11,223 nt of DNA from Candidatus Bathyarchaeota archaeon (GTDB lineage: Archaea; Thermoproteota; Bathyarchaeia; Bathyarchaeales; Bathycorpusculaceae), in contig DAOVIH010000039.1 in the NCBI GenBank assembly GCA_030673805.1, forward strand, positions 1 through 11,223. The letters run 5' to 3'. Within the stretch, counting starts at the first letter, position 1. Every line of letters begins with the position of its first letter. A program made the position numbers and the translations under genes. This document shows, piece after piece, positions 1 through 6,141 of the stretch. The notes under the pieces were generated by a model, which saw nothing but the letters and a program-made list of their open reading frames with translations, was not told where the DNA came from and did no database searches.

Positions 1-516
1 CACGTCTTCACCTTTAACTTCTTGAAACAACTCTTCCTTGGGAGTGTCCAAAGGGATGGCTATTCTGTCAACACCACATTCAGCTAAAACTCCGATGGTT
101 TTGCGGTTCAAGGGTTGACATGAAACTGAGACTGGAACCATGGTTTGCGTCCTTAATTTTTTGAGGATAGCCAAGAGATGTTGAAAAGCCTCTGGATAGT
201 TTAGGGTTTGAATGCATACCCGTTTGATCCTCCCGAGTTCAAAAGCTCCTGAAATTCTTTCGAGCACTTCTTTGGTGGAAAAAACTGGCCAAGTGACCCT
301 AGAGAGCAGTTCGCTCCTGCCTCGACTGCTCCTAGCTTGAACGCAAAAACTGCAGTTCGCAGTGCATTTACCCTGTCTGTAGGTCATTAAGTAACAAGTT
401 GTGGGTTTGGCATCAAGTTTTCCTTCCAAAAGTCCAATGACCATGGCTGACCCTAAAGAGACGCGTAAACTAACGGGTAAAACCCCATCAAGACACTTAG
501 CAGCATTCTTCGCCAA
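1..516 (-). CDS. lipS1: Radical SAM protein, probable lipoyl synthase subunit LipS1 (N-terminal part, cut by window edge)
   Basis: My translation of the minus strand gives an open frame of 172 codons running off the left edge. It carries the radical SAM signature KCTANCSFC, with Cys51, Cys55 and Cys58 (Cx3Cx2C) to bind a 4Fe-4S cluster and SAM. The flanking sequence (SLRVSLGSAMVIGLLEG, then TTCYLMTYRQGKCTANC) resembles the archaeal biotin-synthase-like family COG2516, which includes LipS1 of the two-subunit lipoyl synthase known from Thermococcus. These proteins are often mislabelled biotin synthase. The start is placed at TTG 516-514; an in-frame TGA at 525-523 rules out anything much longer. 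The divergent neighbour is the LipS2-type partner, which supports the call. Probably half or more of the C-terminal end is missing, so later cluster-binding residues cannot be inspected. A different sulfur-inserting or uncharacterised radical SAM enzyme remains possible. Confidence 0.72.
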   Translation of the reverse strand, partial: MAKNAAKCLDGVLPVSLRVSLGSAMVIGLLEGKLDAKPTTCYLMTYRQGKCTANCSFCVQARSSRGRSELLSRVTWPVFSTKEVLERISGAFELGRIKRVCIQTLNYPEAFQHLLAILKKLRTQTMVPVSVSCQPLNRKTIGVLAECGVDRIAIPLDTPKEELFQEVKGEDV

Positions 517-524
517 GAAGATTC

Positions 525-544
525 ACGATAGAAGTTTTTATCGT
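525..544. repeat. Short inverted repeat before the LipS1-type gene
   Basis: ACGATA (525-530) is matched by TATCGT (539-544) across an 8-base spacer, ending 9 bases upstream of the proposed TTG start. It could be a regulator site or a hairpin in the mRNA leader. Six base pairs is short enough to occur by chance. Confidence 0.3.
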
Positions 545-733
545 TAATGTAAGATCAATTAATTGTTTAAGTCTTTATTTCTCCTAATTTGTAAAATTTT
601 TCGCCTATTTCAGATAAGCTCTCAATATTATCAGAAGATTCCGTCTTCCATAGTTCAATGGATAACAATTGAAGATAAGCCGAATGACAAGTATTCATAC
701 GATACTAGGTTTCATTTGGAGAGGGAATTGACG

Positions 734-799
734 CTCTGAAGGGATAAGATAAAAAAAGCATGACAGTTTTGAAGTTTTTGTTCGACGTAACCTTCAGAG
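734..799. repeat. 9-bp inverted repeat in the intergenic region
   Basis: CTCTGAAGG at 734-742 is perfectly matched by CCTTCAGAG at 791-799, and GAC/GTC-like bases outside extend the pairing with a bulge. The 48-base loop is AT-rich, with no clear inner stem. It may be a structured RNA element, a pair of operator half-sites or chance. Confidence 0.35.
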
Positions 800-849
800 T
801 CACTCTTTCTCTCCTAAGTTCTGCGCCCCTTATTCTAATGTGGAACGGA

Positions 850-858
850 TTTAAGCTT
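850..858 (+). promoter_or_regulatory. Candidate TATA box, distal promoter for small ORF / LipS2 gene
   Basis: TTTAAGCTT, preceded by purine-containing ACGGA (possible BRE). Its centre lies about 26 bases before the ATG at 878, the archaeal TATA-to-start distance, so a transcript here would be nearly leaderless for the 878-1027 small ORF and would read on into the 1008 gene. Confidence 0.35.
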
Positions 859-877
859 TTTGAGTTTATCACAAAAC

Positions 878-1027
878 ATGGAAAGAAACAAAAAACGTAC
901 AAGACCCTCGGTTCTTGTAGACAAGACATGGGTTAAAAAGCAACTTAGAAAAAAATGGAACGAAAACTATTATACGGTGCACAATAGTCTTTCCAAAGAA
1001 AAAACCCATGGGCATTCTTTCACCTGA
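878..1027 (+). CDS. Possible small basic protein of 49 residues overlapping the LipS2 start
   Basis: An ATG at 878 opens a 49-codon frame beginning MERNKKRTRPSVLVDKTWVK and stopping at TGA 1025-1027. It overlaps the first 20 bases of the LipS2-type gene in another frame. The product is very rich in Lys and Arg, particularly in the first 27 residues, with no membrane segment or metal motif. I do not recognise a family. A TATA-like box about 26 bases upstream would place the transcript start at or next to the ATG. Without that box I would treat this as a chance frame. It could be a real small protein, an upstream ORF coupling translation to the next gene, or nothing. The LipS2 N-terminus looks complete without it, so it is not a frameshifted front end. 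Confidence 0.25.
   Translation: MERNKKRTRPSVLVDKTWVKKQLRKKWNENYYTVHNSLSKEKTHGHSFT
968..975 (+). promoter_or_regulatory. Candidate TATA box, proximal promoter for LipS2-type gene
   Basis: TATTATAC, centred near 971, predicts transcription start near 997 and an 11-base leader before ATG 1008. No Shine-Dalgarno sequence is visible before that ATG, consistent with a short-leader transcript. Confidence 0.35.
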
Positions 1028-2018
1028 AAACCTGTGGCACATGGACGAAGAGTCTCTAATTGCCATATTCAACACAAATAGGTTAAACCGAAACCATAGG
1101 AGAGTCTATTTCTATGCTCCAAGTTTCACGTACTACAAAACAAGTCGTTTTTGTTCTTCACCAGACCTTTTTCCTACAGTTTCAATAACAGGCAAAAGCT
1201 GTGCTCTCAATTGTAAACATTGTGGAGGCAAAGTTCTAGAAACTATGCACCCCAGCCTCACACCAAAGAAGCTTATTGAAACATGCAGGGAACTGAAGGA
1301 GAAGGGAGCGTTAGGTTGCCTTATCAGCGGTGGGTGCATGCCAGATGGGTCGGTTCCCCTGAAACCATTCTTGTCTACTATCAGAAGAATTAAAGAAGAA
1401 TTAGGCTTGACTCTGATGGTCCACACAGGTATCATAGATTCAGAGACTGCTAGAGGTCTAAAGAAAGCCCGAGTGGACTTGGCGTTGATAGATGTTATTG
1501 GCTCGGATGAGACCATAAAAGAGATTTGTGACCTCGACTTCACCGTTAAAAACATTGAACACTCACTTGATTTAATTCAAAAAGCTGGTGTAAATTTCGT
1601 ACCCCACATTGTAGCTGGACTTCACAACGGAAAACTAAAGGGGGAACTTAGAGCTCTCAAAATCATATCTCGCTACAAACCCAGCGCTGTAGTAGTGATA
1701 GCATTTATGCCTTTGCATGGAACACCTATGGCAGGTGTTGAACCTCCTAAACCCATAAACATAGCCCGAACTATAGCCACAGCAAAACTAATTCAACCCA
1801 ATACACCTTTGGTTTTGGGATGCGTGAGACCAAAAGGAAAACACCGAGCCAATACAGATATTTTGTCGCTAAAAGCCGGAGTTGATGGCATCGCCTTCCC
1901 CACCCAAGCAGCAATAGAATTCACTGAAAACCGAGGATACGAATTGTTCTTCTCCCCCTTCTGCTGCGCACACATTTGCTTGGATATCAAGAAAAAAGGG
2001 AAGTCAACAAAGCTTTAA
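1008..2018 (+). CDS. lipS2: Radical SAM protein, probable lipoyl synthase subunit LipS2
   Basis: A 336-residue protein with the radical SAM signature SCALNCKHCGG (Cys65, Cys69, Cys72; Cx3Cx2C), followed by GGKVLETM and by LISGGCMPDGSVPL at 105-118. These features are typical of COG1856, the biotin-synthase-like family containing LipS2, which with LipS1 inserts sulfurs at C6 and C8 of octanoyl groups on E2 or GcvH proteins in archaea. The N-terminal part (VYFYAPSFTYYKT, 33-45) also fits that family. The divergent neighbour is the LipS1-type gene. The C-terminus carries a compact cysteine group, FCCAHIC (Cys319, 320, 324), that could ligate an extra Fe-S cluster, though this is inference. ATG 1008 is chosen as the first start; ATG 1041 would trim 11 residues. 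Family assignment is confident; the lipoyl synthase role rests on homology and pairing. Confidence 0.8.
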   Translation: MGILSPENLWHMDEESLIAIFNTNRLNRNHRRVYFYAPSFTYYKTSRFCSSPDLFPTVSITGKSCALNCKHCGGKVLETMHPSLTPKKLIETCRELKEKGALGCLISGGCMPDGSVPLKPFLSTIRRIKEELGLTLMVHTGIIDSETARGLKKARVDLALIDVIGSDETIKEICDLDFTVKNIEHSLDLIQKAGVNFVPHIVAGLHNGKLKGELRALKIISRYKPSAVVVIAFMPLHGTPMAGVEPPKPINIARTIATAKLIQPNTPLVLGCVRPKGKHRANTDILSLKAGVDGIAFPTQAAIEFTENRGYELFFSPFCCAHICLDIKKKGKSTKL

Positions 2019-2025
2019 TTAAACC

Positions 2026-2031
2026 TTTTTT
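2026..2031 (+). terminator. T-run terminator after LipS2-type gene
   Basis: Six consecutive T residues lie 7 bases after the stop codon, typical of archaeal oligo-U termination. AAACCTTT (2021-2028) and AAAGGTTT (2059-2066) form an 8-bp inverted repeat around a perfect ACTTCGAAGT palindrome. Confidence 0.45.
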
Positions 2032-2238
2032 CGAAAACTTCGAAGTGGAACAAATCGAAAGGTTTTCAAGAAGCACCAGTCGGTTTCACGAAATTTTTCA
2101 ATGTGAATAATTCCATAGCTTCCCCTGATCTGAATAGCAAATTAGATTTTGGGGAAAAGAGCAATTAAACCTCGAACATTCTGTAAAGGATACAGACTCA
2201 AAATACTAAAATTGTTTAAGGACTATACCTAAGCCCGC

Positions 2239-2246
2239 AAGGTGAG
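2239..2246 (+). promoter_or_regulatory. Ribosome binding site of rnhB
   Basis: AAGGTGAG matches the archaeal anti-Shine-Dalgarno and ends 5 bases before the GTG at 2252, which fixes that unusual start codon. An AT-rich stretch with possible TATA elements (2198-2220) lies further upstream. Confidence 0.65.
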
Positions 2247-2251
2247 TTTGT

Positions 2252-2914
2252 GTGTTAATTGCAGGCGTAGATGAAGCAGGACGCGGCTGCATAATTGGAC
2301 CATTGGTCATAGCTGGCGTATTGTTTGAAGAAGAAACCTTGCCGATTTTGACAAAATTAGGCGTCAAGGACTCAAAGTTGTTGTCATCCCAAAAACGCCA
2401 AGCATTATTCACCAAGATCATCAAACATGCTAAAAAACACGCAATAATTAAGCTAACACCTGCAGAAATTGACAAGGCAGTCCAAAGTAGAAGAAAACTC
2501 CACAAGTTGAACAGACTTGAAGCGCACACAATGGCAAAGGTTATAGAAGCATTGAGACCCGAAGTTGTGTATGTTGATGCTGCGGATGTTATAGAAACCC
2601 GTTTTGGAACACATATTCAAGAAAATGTGCCCTTTAAAGTAAGGATAGTCTCAGAACACAATGCTGACAAAAAATACCTTGTTGTTTCTGCAGCATCGAT
2701 TATTGCAAAAGTTGAAAGAGACAAAGAAATTGCCAACCTATCACGAAATTATGGGGAGTTCGGCAGCGGATATTTAACCGACCCTAAAACCATAAAGTTT
2801 CTTAGGAACTGGTTAAAAACTAATTGTGAATATCCTGATTGCGTTAGGAAATCGTGGAAGACTGCAAAAAAAGTCAAAAATGAAAGAGGCACGATCCAGA
2901 AGAAACTCTTTTAG
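2252..2914 (+). CDS. rnhB: Ribonuclease HII
   Basis: A 220-residue protein, normal length for archaeal RNase HII, which cleaves the RNA strand of RNA-DNA hybrids and nicks at ribonucleotides in DNA using two metal ions. The N-terminal motif GVDEAGRGCIIGPLV holds Asp7, Glu8 and the GRG substrate loop (10-12). VYVDAAD provides Asp109, and EHNADKKY followed by VSAASIIAKVERD provides Asp139. The late motif GSGYLTDPKT (171-180) replaces the usual SGYPSDPKT. The C-terminal tail is Lys-rich. Translation starts at GTG, set by the strong Shine-Dalgarno. The stop overlaps that of the convergent regulator gene by four bases. No oddities in key residues. Confidence 0.96.
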   Translation: MLIAGVDEAGRGCIIGPLVIAGVLFEEETLPILTKLGVKDSKLLSSQKRQALFTKIIKHAKKHAIIKLTPAEIDKAVQSRRKLHKLNRLEAHTMAKVIEALRPEVVYVDAADVIETRFGTHIQENVPFKVRIVSEHNADKKYLVVSAASIIAKVERDKEIANLSRNYGEFGSGYLTDPKTIKFLRNWLKTNCEYPDCVRKSWKTAKKVKNERGTIQKKLF

Positions 2915-3852
2915 GAACCTTCAATCAAATCCTTGGTGTGCATCGCCGACAAATCTTTCTCAGAAAGACAGATTATGTCTTCAGACAAGGAAAGTGCCTG
3001 ATCCGAGAAGAATACTGGATGGGTCTCTACTACTTGGCAATAGCTTACGATTTCTTCAACCCTGCGTTCCAAGTACCGTTCACCTTTTAATACTACACTT
3101 CCAATTATTAGTTCTTCCTCGCGAGGTAAGGTCATCACGAAATCGAAAGGAGCCTTCTTAAAAGAGGCGATGTTGCAGAAGGCAAATTTTCTAAGAACCC
3201 TCCTAAGGAGGGTCTTTCCTACAATGGCTTGTTTAGCCCTATGAAGCAGACACTGGCGTCTTGGCTCGGAGCTTTCAAGCACGTCAATTGGCTTAGCAAC
3301 TGGAACCCCCAATGTCTTATTCAATTTGTAGGCAGAGGGAACTGAAGCTCTAGTCATCCCCCGTTCATATCCATAAAGTGTTCCTCTTGAGACACCTATC
3401 ATCTCAGCAAGCCTACCCGTTGAAAGCCCCAAGGCTTTTCTGCTCCTCGCGACTAGCAAACCATCTATTTCAACAGAATATCCACCGGGGCTAGCGTGGA
3501 TAAGAGGAAAAGCCTTCCTGAGTGTTAAGCGTTCCAAGGTTCTCTTGGTAATTGCGAAGACGTTGTATCTGGAGTATACTGTGTCATCGTCCAGCGGTTG
3601 ATTATTGGTCATTTGTCCTATTATCAGTGGTGCTGCAGAAATGCGCTCAGCTATTACACTGATGTCCAGTCCGTCCCGGGAGGAAAGGTGGTCTATATCG
3701 GATTGAAACTTCACTAAAAGAGTTTTTTCCTCTTTCCTTGCTGCGAAGTCGAAGCAACTGGGGCGTGAACAGCATATTTGGGAAACGGCAAAGCCTGCTT
3801 CGTTGAGGGCAACCGCAACGCTCACTGCGTTCTCCATTTCCCAATGGTTCAT
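2911..3852 (-). CDS. Archaeal HTH (XRE/Cro-like) transcriptional regulator of the COG1395 type
   Basis: A protein of 313 residues from ATG 3852. Its N-terminal ~125 residues contain CFDFAARKEEKTLLVKF, with Asp35 and Lys48 spaced as in the restriction-endonuclease-like fold that fronts this family. A Cro/C1-type helix-turn-helix follows at about 132-189 (LVARSRKALGLSTGRLAEMI then GVSRGTLYGYERG). The C-terminal ~120 residues (VLKGERYLERRVEEIVSYCQ) match the usual tail. Members are conserved across archaea as putative DNA-binding regulators; targets are generally unknown and none can be read here. A longer frame reaches TTG 3879, but the TATA box at 3884-3894 would start transcription near 3863, downstream of that codon; ATG 3852 also matches the family's usual N-terminus. 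It shares its last four bases with convergent rnhB and lies 106 bases downstream of flpA on the same strand. Confidence 0.85.
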   Translation of the reverse strand: MNHWEMENAVSVAVALNEAGFAVSQICCSRPSCFDFAARKEEKTLLVKFQSDIDHLSSRDGLDISVIAERISAAPLIIGQMTNNQPLDDDTVYSRYNVFAITKRTLERLTLRKAFPLIHASPGGYSVEIDGLLVARSRKALGLSTGRLAEMIGVSRGTLYGYERGMTRASVPSAYKLNKTLGVPVAKPIDVLESSEPRRQCLLHRAKQAIVGKTLLRRVLRKFAFCNIASFKKAPFDFVMTLPREEELIIGSVVLKGERYLERRVEEIVSYCQVVETHPVFFSDQALSLSEDIICLSEKDLSAMHTKDLIEGS

Positions 3853-3883
3853 TTGACCATCACAGGAGATACCCAACAAGCAC

Positions 3884-3894
3884 TAAAATATAAA
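3884..3894 (-). promoter_or_regulatory. TATA box of the COG1395-type regulator
   Basis: On the minus strand the bases read TTTATATTTTA, centred near 3889. The expected transcription start is about 3863, an 11-base leader before ATG 3852 and downstream of the alternative TTG 3879, so this box decides the start. Confidence 0.55.
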
Positions 3895-3958
3895 GGATGC
3901 TTTTTCCTAGAAATACCTCAATGAGAAGTTTTGAGAGCTAATTTATTAGGCTTAGTGT

Positions 3959-4654
3959 CTAACGTTTCGCCAGTATCATCGCGTGAGCCTTGTCGTATGG
4001 TTCTAGGTGTATAAGTTCGTCTACTGAGAACCCTCTTTTTCTTAATACGCTTATTTCTTGTTTGTAAACCTCAGAAGGTTCCATGGTAACGTCTATGCTC
4101 TGAGCCTTCACAGCTAGCATTGTCCAACCAGAAGCTTTTAAGAAGCAATCGGCGTTGTCAGCTAAGATCTTAGCTTGTTCAGGTTGTGCCACGTCACAAT
4201 ATACTATGTCAACTTTTCTAGGAATAAACATAGCGTATTTATTTGGAAATCGTGCGTCCTCAAGAAGCGGAGACATGTTGGACCTATGGCTGCAAACATT
4301 ATTTACGAGTTCTCTTATTGACCTTGAAGCAAATTCCACGCAGTAAACATGGCCCTTTTCTTCTACGAGGTCCGAAACATGACTCGCAGTAGTTCCAGAA
4401 GCTGCGCCCAAATAGAGAACCCTATGTCCAGACTTGATGGGAACGTTCTTTAAGCCTTTTAGAATCGCTGCAGCCAATTTACTTCTAAAAGCATCCCAAA
4501 TCCGGTATTCGACGCCTTTTGAAAGCACAAGTCTTTCGCCATAAACATTTTTTCCAGTGATTAGGTTTCTTGTGGCTAGTCTGGTTGCGCCTTCTGTTAG
4601 AATAGCTTGGTAGACTCCTTGATGCTGCGGGTGAGGCTTAACCCTTGCGTTCAC
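3959..4654 (-). CDS. flpA: Fibrillarin-like rRNA/tRNA 2'-O-methyltransferase
   Basis: The catalytic subunit of the archaeal C/D-box RNP, transferring a methyl group from SAM to ribose 2'-OH at guide-selected sites. From GTG 4654 it is 231 residues, the usual length. It shows RVKPHPQHQGVY at the front, NVYGERL, a SAM-binding loop LYLGAASGTTASHVSDL (about 80-96), the CDVAQPEQAKIL segment (about 153-164), AVKAQSIDVT (about 181-190) and the C-terminal LEPYDKAHAM (about 217-226), all diagnostic. The frame stays open to a TTG at 4696, which would add 14 residues (MKGNGTTRDGEKNV) unlike the family and overlap nop5 by 59 bases; the GTG start gives a 17-base overlap. GGAG lies 11 bases before the GTG, rather far, so translation may be coupled to nop5. 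The two genes form the classical archaeal operon. Confidence 0.95.
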   Translation of the reverse strand: MNARVKPHPQHQGVYQAILTEGATRLATRNLITGKNVYGERLVLSKGVEYRIWDAFRSKLAAAILKGLKNVPIKSGHRVLYLGAASGTTASHVSDLVEEKGHVYCVEFASRSIRELVNNVCSHRSNMSPLLEDARFPNKYAMFIPRKVDIVYCDVAQPEQAKILADNADCFLKASGWTMLAVKAQSIDVTMEPSEVYKQEISVLRKRGFSVDELIHLEPYDKAHAMILAKR

Positions 4655-5876
4655 GACGTTTTTTTCTCCATCTCTTGTTGTACCGTTTCCTTTCAATCTT
4701 GGGCTTTCTCTCTCGTGGCTGAGGGGGGTCTTTATACTTTTTCAGAATTTCATCAATTCTCTTGTCCAAGGCCGTCTTTAACAATTCGCCTATGAGGCGT
4801 CCACCAAAGGCATCAGCCCTTGCAGCGATGGCTAGTTTGCCAGCTAAAGCCCTGGCAATTTTTCCTCTCTGCCAGCTTTTCGCGTCGTGAACCAAAGAGT
4901 GCTGAAAGATCATTCCGTGTTTGGGAGGACGCGCCCCAGTTTTCAAAGAACGAAACAGAGCTTTCTCAGCTCCTAGGACTTGAATTGTGCTTGCGGGCCG
5001 TCTAGCCAAGGTTTCCAAGCTTCCAGCGGCTGCTATCAAACGGGCACCTAGCAGGGAGCCTGCAATAGTTCTTGTATTGGGCGCAACCTCTACCATTGTC
5101 TTGTCCAAGTAGCTTCCCATGGATTTCCGTAAACTGAATAACTCAAGTATACTCTTGCCAAGCATTTGGATCTGGAGGAGATCTGCTTCCAGGAGGTTAC
5201 CGCCCATTGATGTCTCTGAAACTTTCGCGATTACTTTAGCCCTTGCCTTGGGAATATCCGCTTTTTTGAGAGCGTCAAATGAAAAGCTTTGTCTACCTCC
5301 CATAATTGCAACCAGCCGCGCATAGGTTTCATGTTTTTCAACCAAGCGGTCAAGCTCTGGAAAATGGATGCCATACCATTCACGAAGGCGACCCATGAAC
5401 AGATTTAAGGTTCTGTCCAAGTCGTCCACGGTGTGAATAGTCTGGGTGACGATCAGATCTCTTTTTTCAACAGCACCTTTAACCCTTGACTTTGTGATTT
5501 CCATGCTGACCTCATAGGTCCAGTGATCGAATTCCTCCGAGTCTTTGATAAAGCCCGTTTCAACTGCAATCTTTTCGGGGTTAGACCGCAATATCTCGGC
5601 AGCTTCGCATTGTTTAGACGTCTCAGTTTTAACGTTCAGCTTTTGCTGGACCTCTTTTGCAAGGGCTGAATTGCCGAAAACAAAAGCTTCATAGCCACAA
5701 CTCTGAAGAGACGCCATTAGCTTCTTAAGTTCTTTTGTAACTTGTCCGCTTTCGAACTTCATCAGAGTTTTCGCAGCTACTTGCGGTTTTTTTGGGAACA
5801 AAACCTTAGCCACTAGGGCGTTCTCTTCGTTAAATGCAAAAAACCCGAAGTAGGAGGGAACAATAACAACCTTCAT
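4638..5876 (-). CDS. nop5: C/D-box RNP core protein Nop5 (Nop56/58 homologue)
   Basis: A 412-residue scaffold protein that bridges fibrillarin to L7Ae and the guide RNA. The N-terminal domain (1-~115) is the fibrillarin-binding part. A helical coiled-coil region (~125-260) mediates dimerisation. The Nop domain follows with the signature VLGAEKALFRSLKTG then ARPPKHGMIFQH (300-326), the surface that recognises L7Ae plus RNA. The tail (~382-412) is extremely Lys/Arg-rich, as in most homologues. The ATG at 5876 starts MKVVIVPSYFGFFAF, a normal family beginning. No strong Shine-Dalgarno is seen. Candidate TATA elements lie at 6033-6042 and 5998-6005, implying a leader of roughly 100-135 bases unless a closer weak element is used. 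The 3' end overlaps the flpA start. Confidence 0.96.
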   Translation of the reverse strand: MKVVIVPSYFGFFAFNEENALVAKVLFPKKPQVAAKTLMKFESGQVTKELKKLMASLQSCGYEAFVFGNSALAKEVQQKLNVKTETSKQCEAAEILRSNPEKIAVETGFIKDSEEFDHWTYEVSMEITKSRVKGAVEKRDLIVTQTIHTVDDLDRTLNLFMGRLREWYGIHFPELDRLVEKHETYARLVAIMGGRQSFSFDALKKADIPKARAKVIAKVSETSMGGNLLEADLLQIQMLGKSILELFSLRKSMGSYLDKTMVEVAPNTRTIAGSLLGARLIAAAGSLETLARRPASTIQVLGAEKALFRSLKTGARPPKHGMIFQHSLVHDAKSWQRGKIARALAGKLAIAARADAFGGRLIGELLKTALDKRIDEILKKYKDPPQPRERKPKIERKRYNKRWRKKRRERKG

Positions 5877-6032
5877 TTACATGCCCCAATCAGACTAAGT
5901 AATCACTCGTTTGTCTTGTTAAGTTCAAAACTTTCACCAGCTTGTTTTTTCACAATTCAACCCTTTCTTCTATGAGCCTTCTAAAATCAGCACATTCCTT
6001 TAAAGTGTTTGGTGTGTGAACCAAAAATCGAG

Positions 6033-6042
6033 TATTAAAAAG
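6033..6042 (-). promoter_or_regulatory. Candidate promoter for nop5-flpA, also a T-run after the zinc-ribbon gene
   Basis: On the minus strand the sequence reads CTTTTTAATACT. It could be a TATA box for nop5 with a leader of about 135 bases, or the oligo-U terminator of the upstream zinc-ribbon gene, which has no other T-run nearby. A second TATA-like element (CTTTAAAG, 5998-6005) sits closer to nop5. The 5877-6141 gap shows no other gene. Confidence 0.3.
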
Positions 6043-6141
6043 TAACCATCAAACTTCCAGTTCAAACCATAAAGTTTCTGTTTTTCTCCCCTTTCATAAC
6101 CTGTTTTCTTTCTTTTCTTGGGGATTCGTTAAGGTTGCTCT

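Larger units (their letters stand above)
517..1007. other. Long divergent intergenic region between the two radical SAM genes
   Basis: About 490 bases separate the divergent starts. I see no tRNA, rRNA or convincing long gene. The region holds a 6-bp inverted repeat (525-530/539-544) just upstream of the LipS1 start, a short one (690-694/702-706), a 9-bp one with a 48-base loop (734-742/791-799), TATA-like boxes at 850-858 and 968-975, and a possible small basic ORF beginning at 878. A minus-strand frame over 705-929 has no recognisable product. The length is unusual compared with the short gaps elsewhere in the window. Confidence 0.6.

Noticed and set aside
640..720. tRNA-like stretch containing TAGTTCAATGGATAAC, resembling a D-arm
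   Set aside because: No T-arm GTTCGAATC-type sequence follows at the right distance and no acceptor stem can be paired.
705..1075. Minus-strand frames of 74 and 68 codons in the lip intergenic region
   Set aside because: No recognisable motif, overlapping each other and the LipS2 start, and no ribosome binding site; treated as chance.
2206..2529. 107-codon minus-strand frame opposite rnhB
   Set aside because: It is the antisense shadow of rnhB, whose motifs and catalytic residues are unambiguous.
2826..3161. 111-codon plus-strand frame spanning the rnhB end and the regulator
   Set aside because: Shadow of two confidently assigned genes with no family resemblance.
5877..6141. C/D-box guide RNA in the nop5 leader (CTGA near 5890, TGATTA nearby)
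   Set aside because: The C and D-like boxes are degenerate and too close together for a guide RNA.
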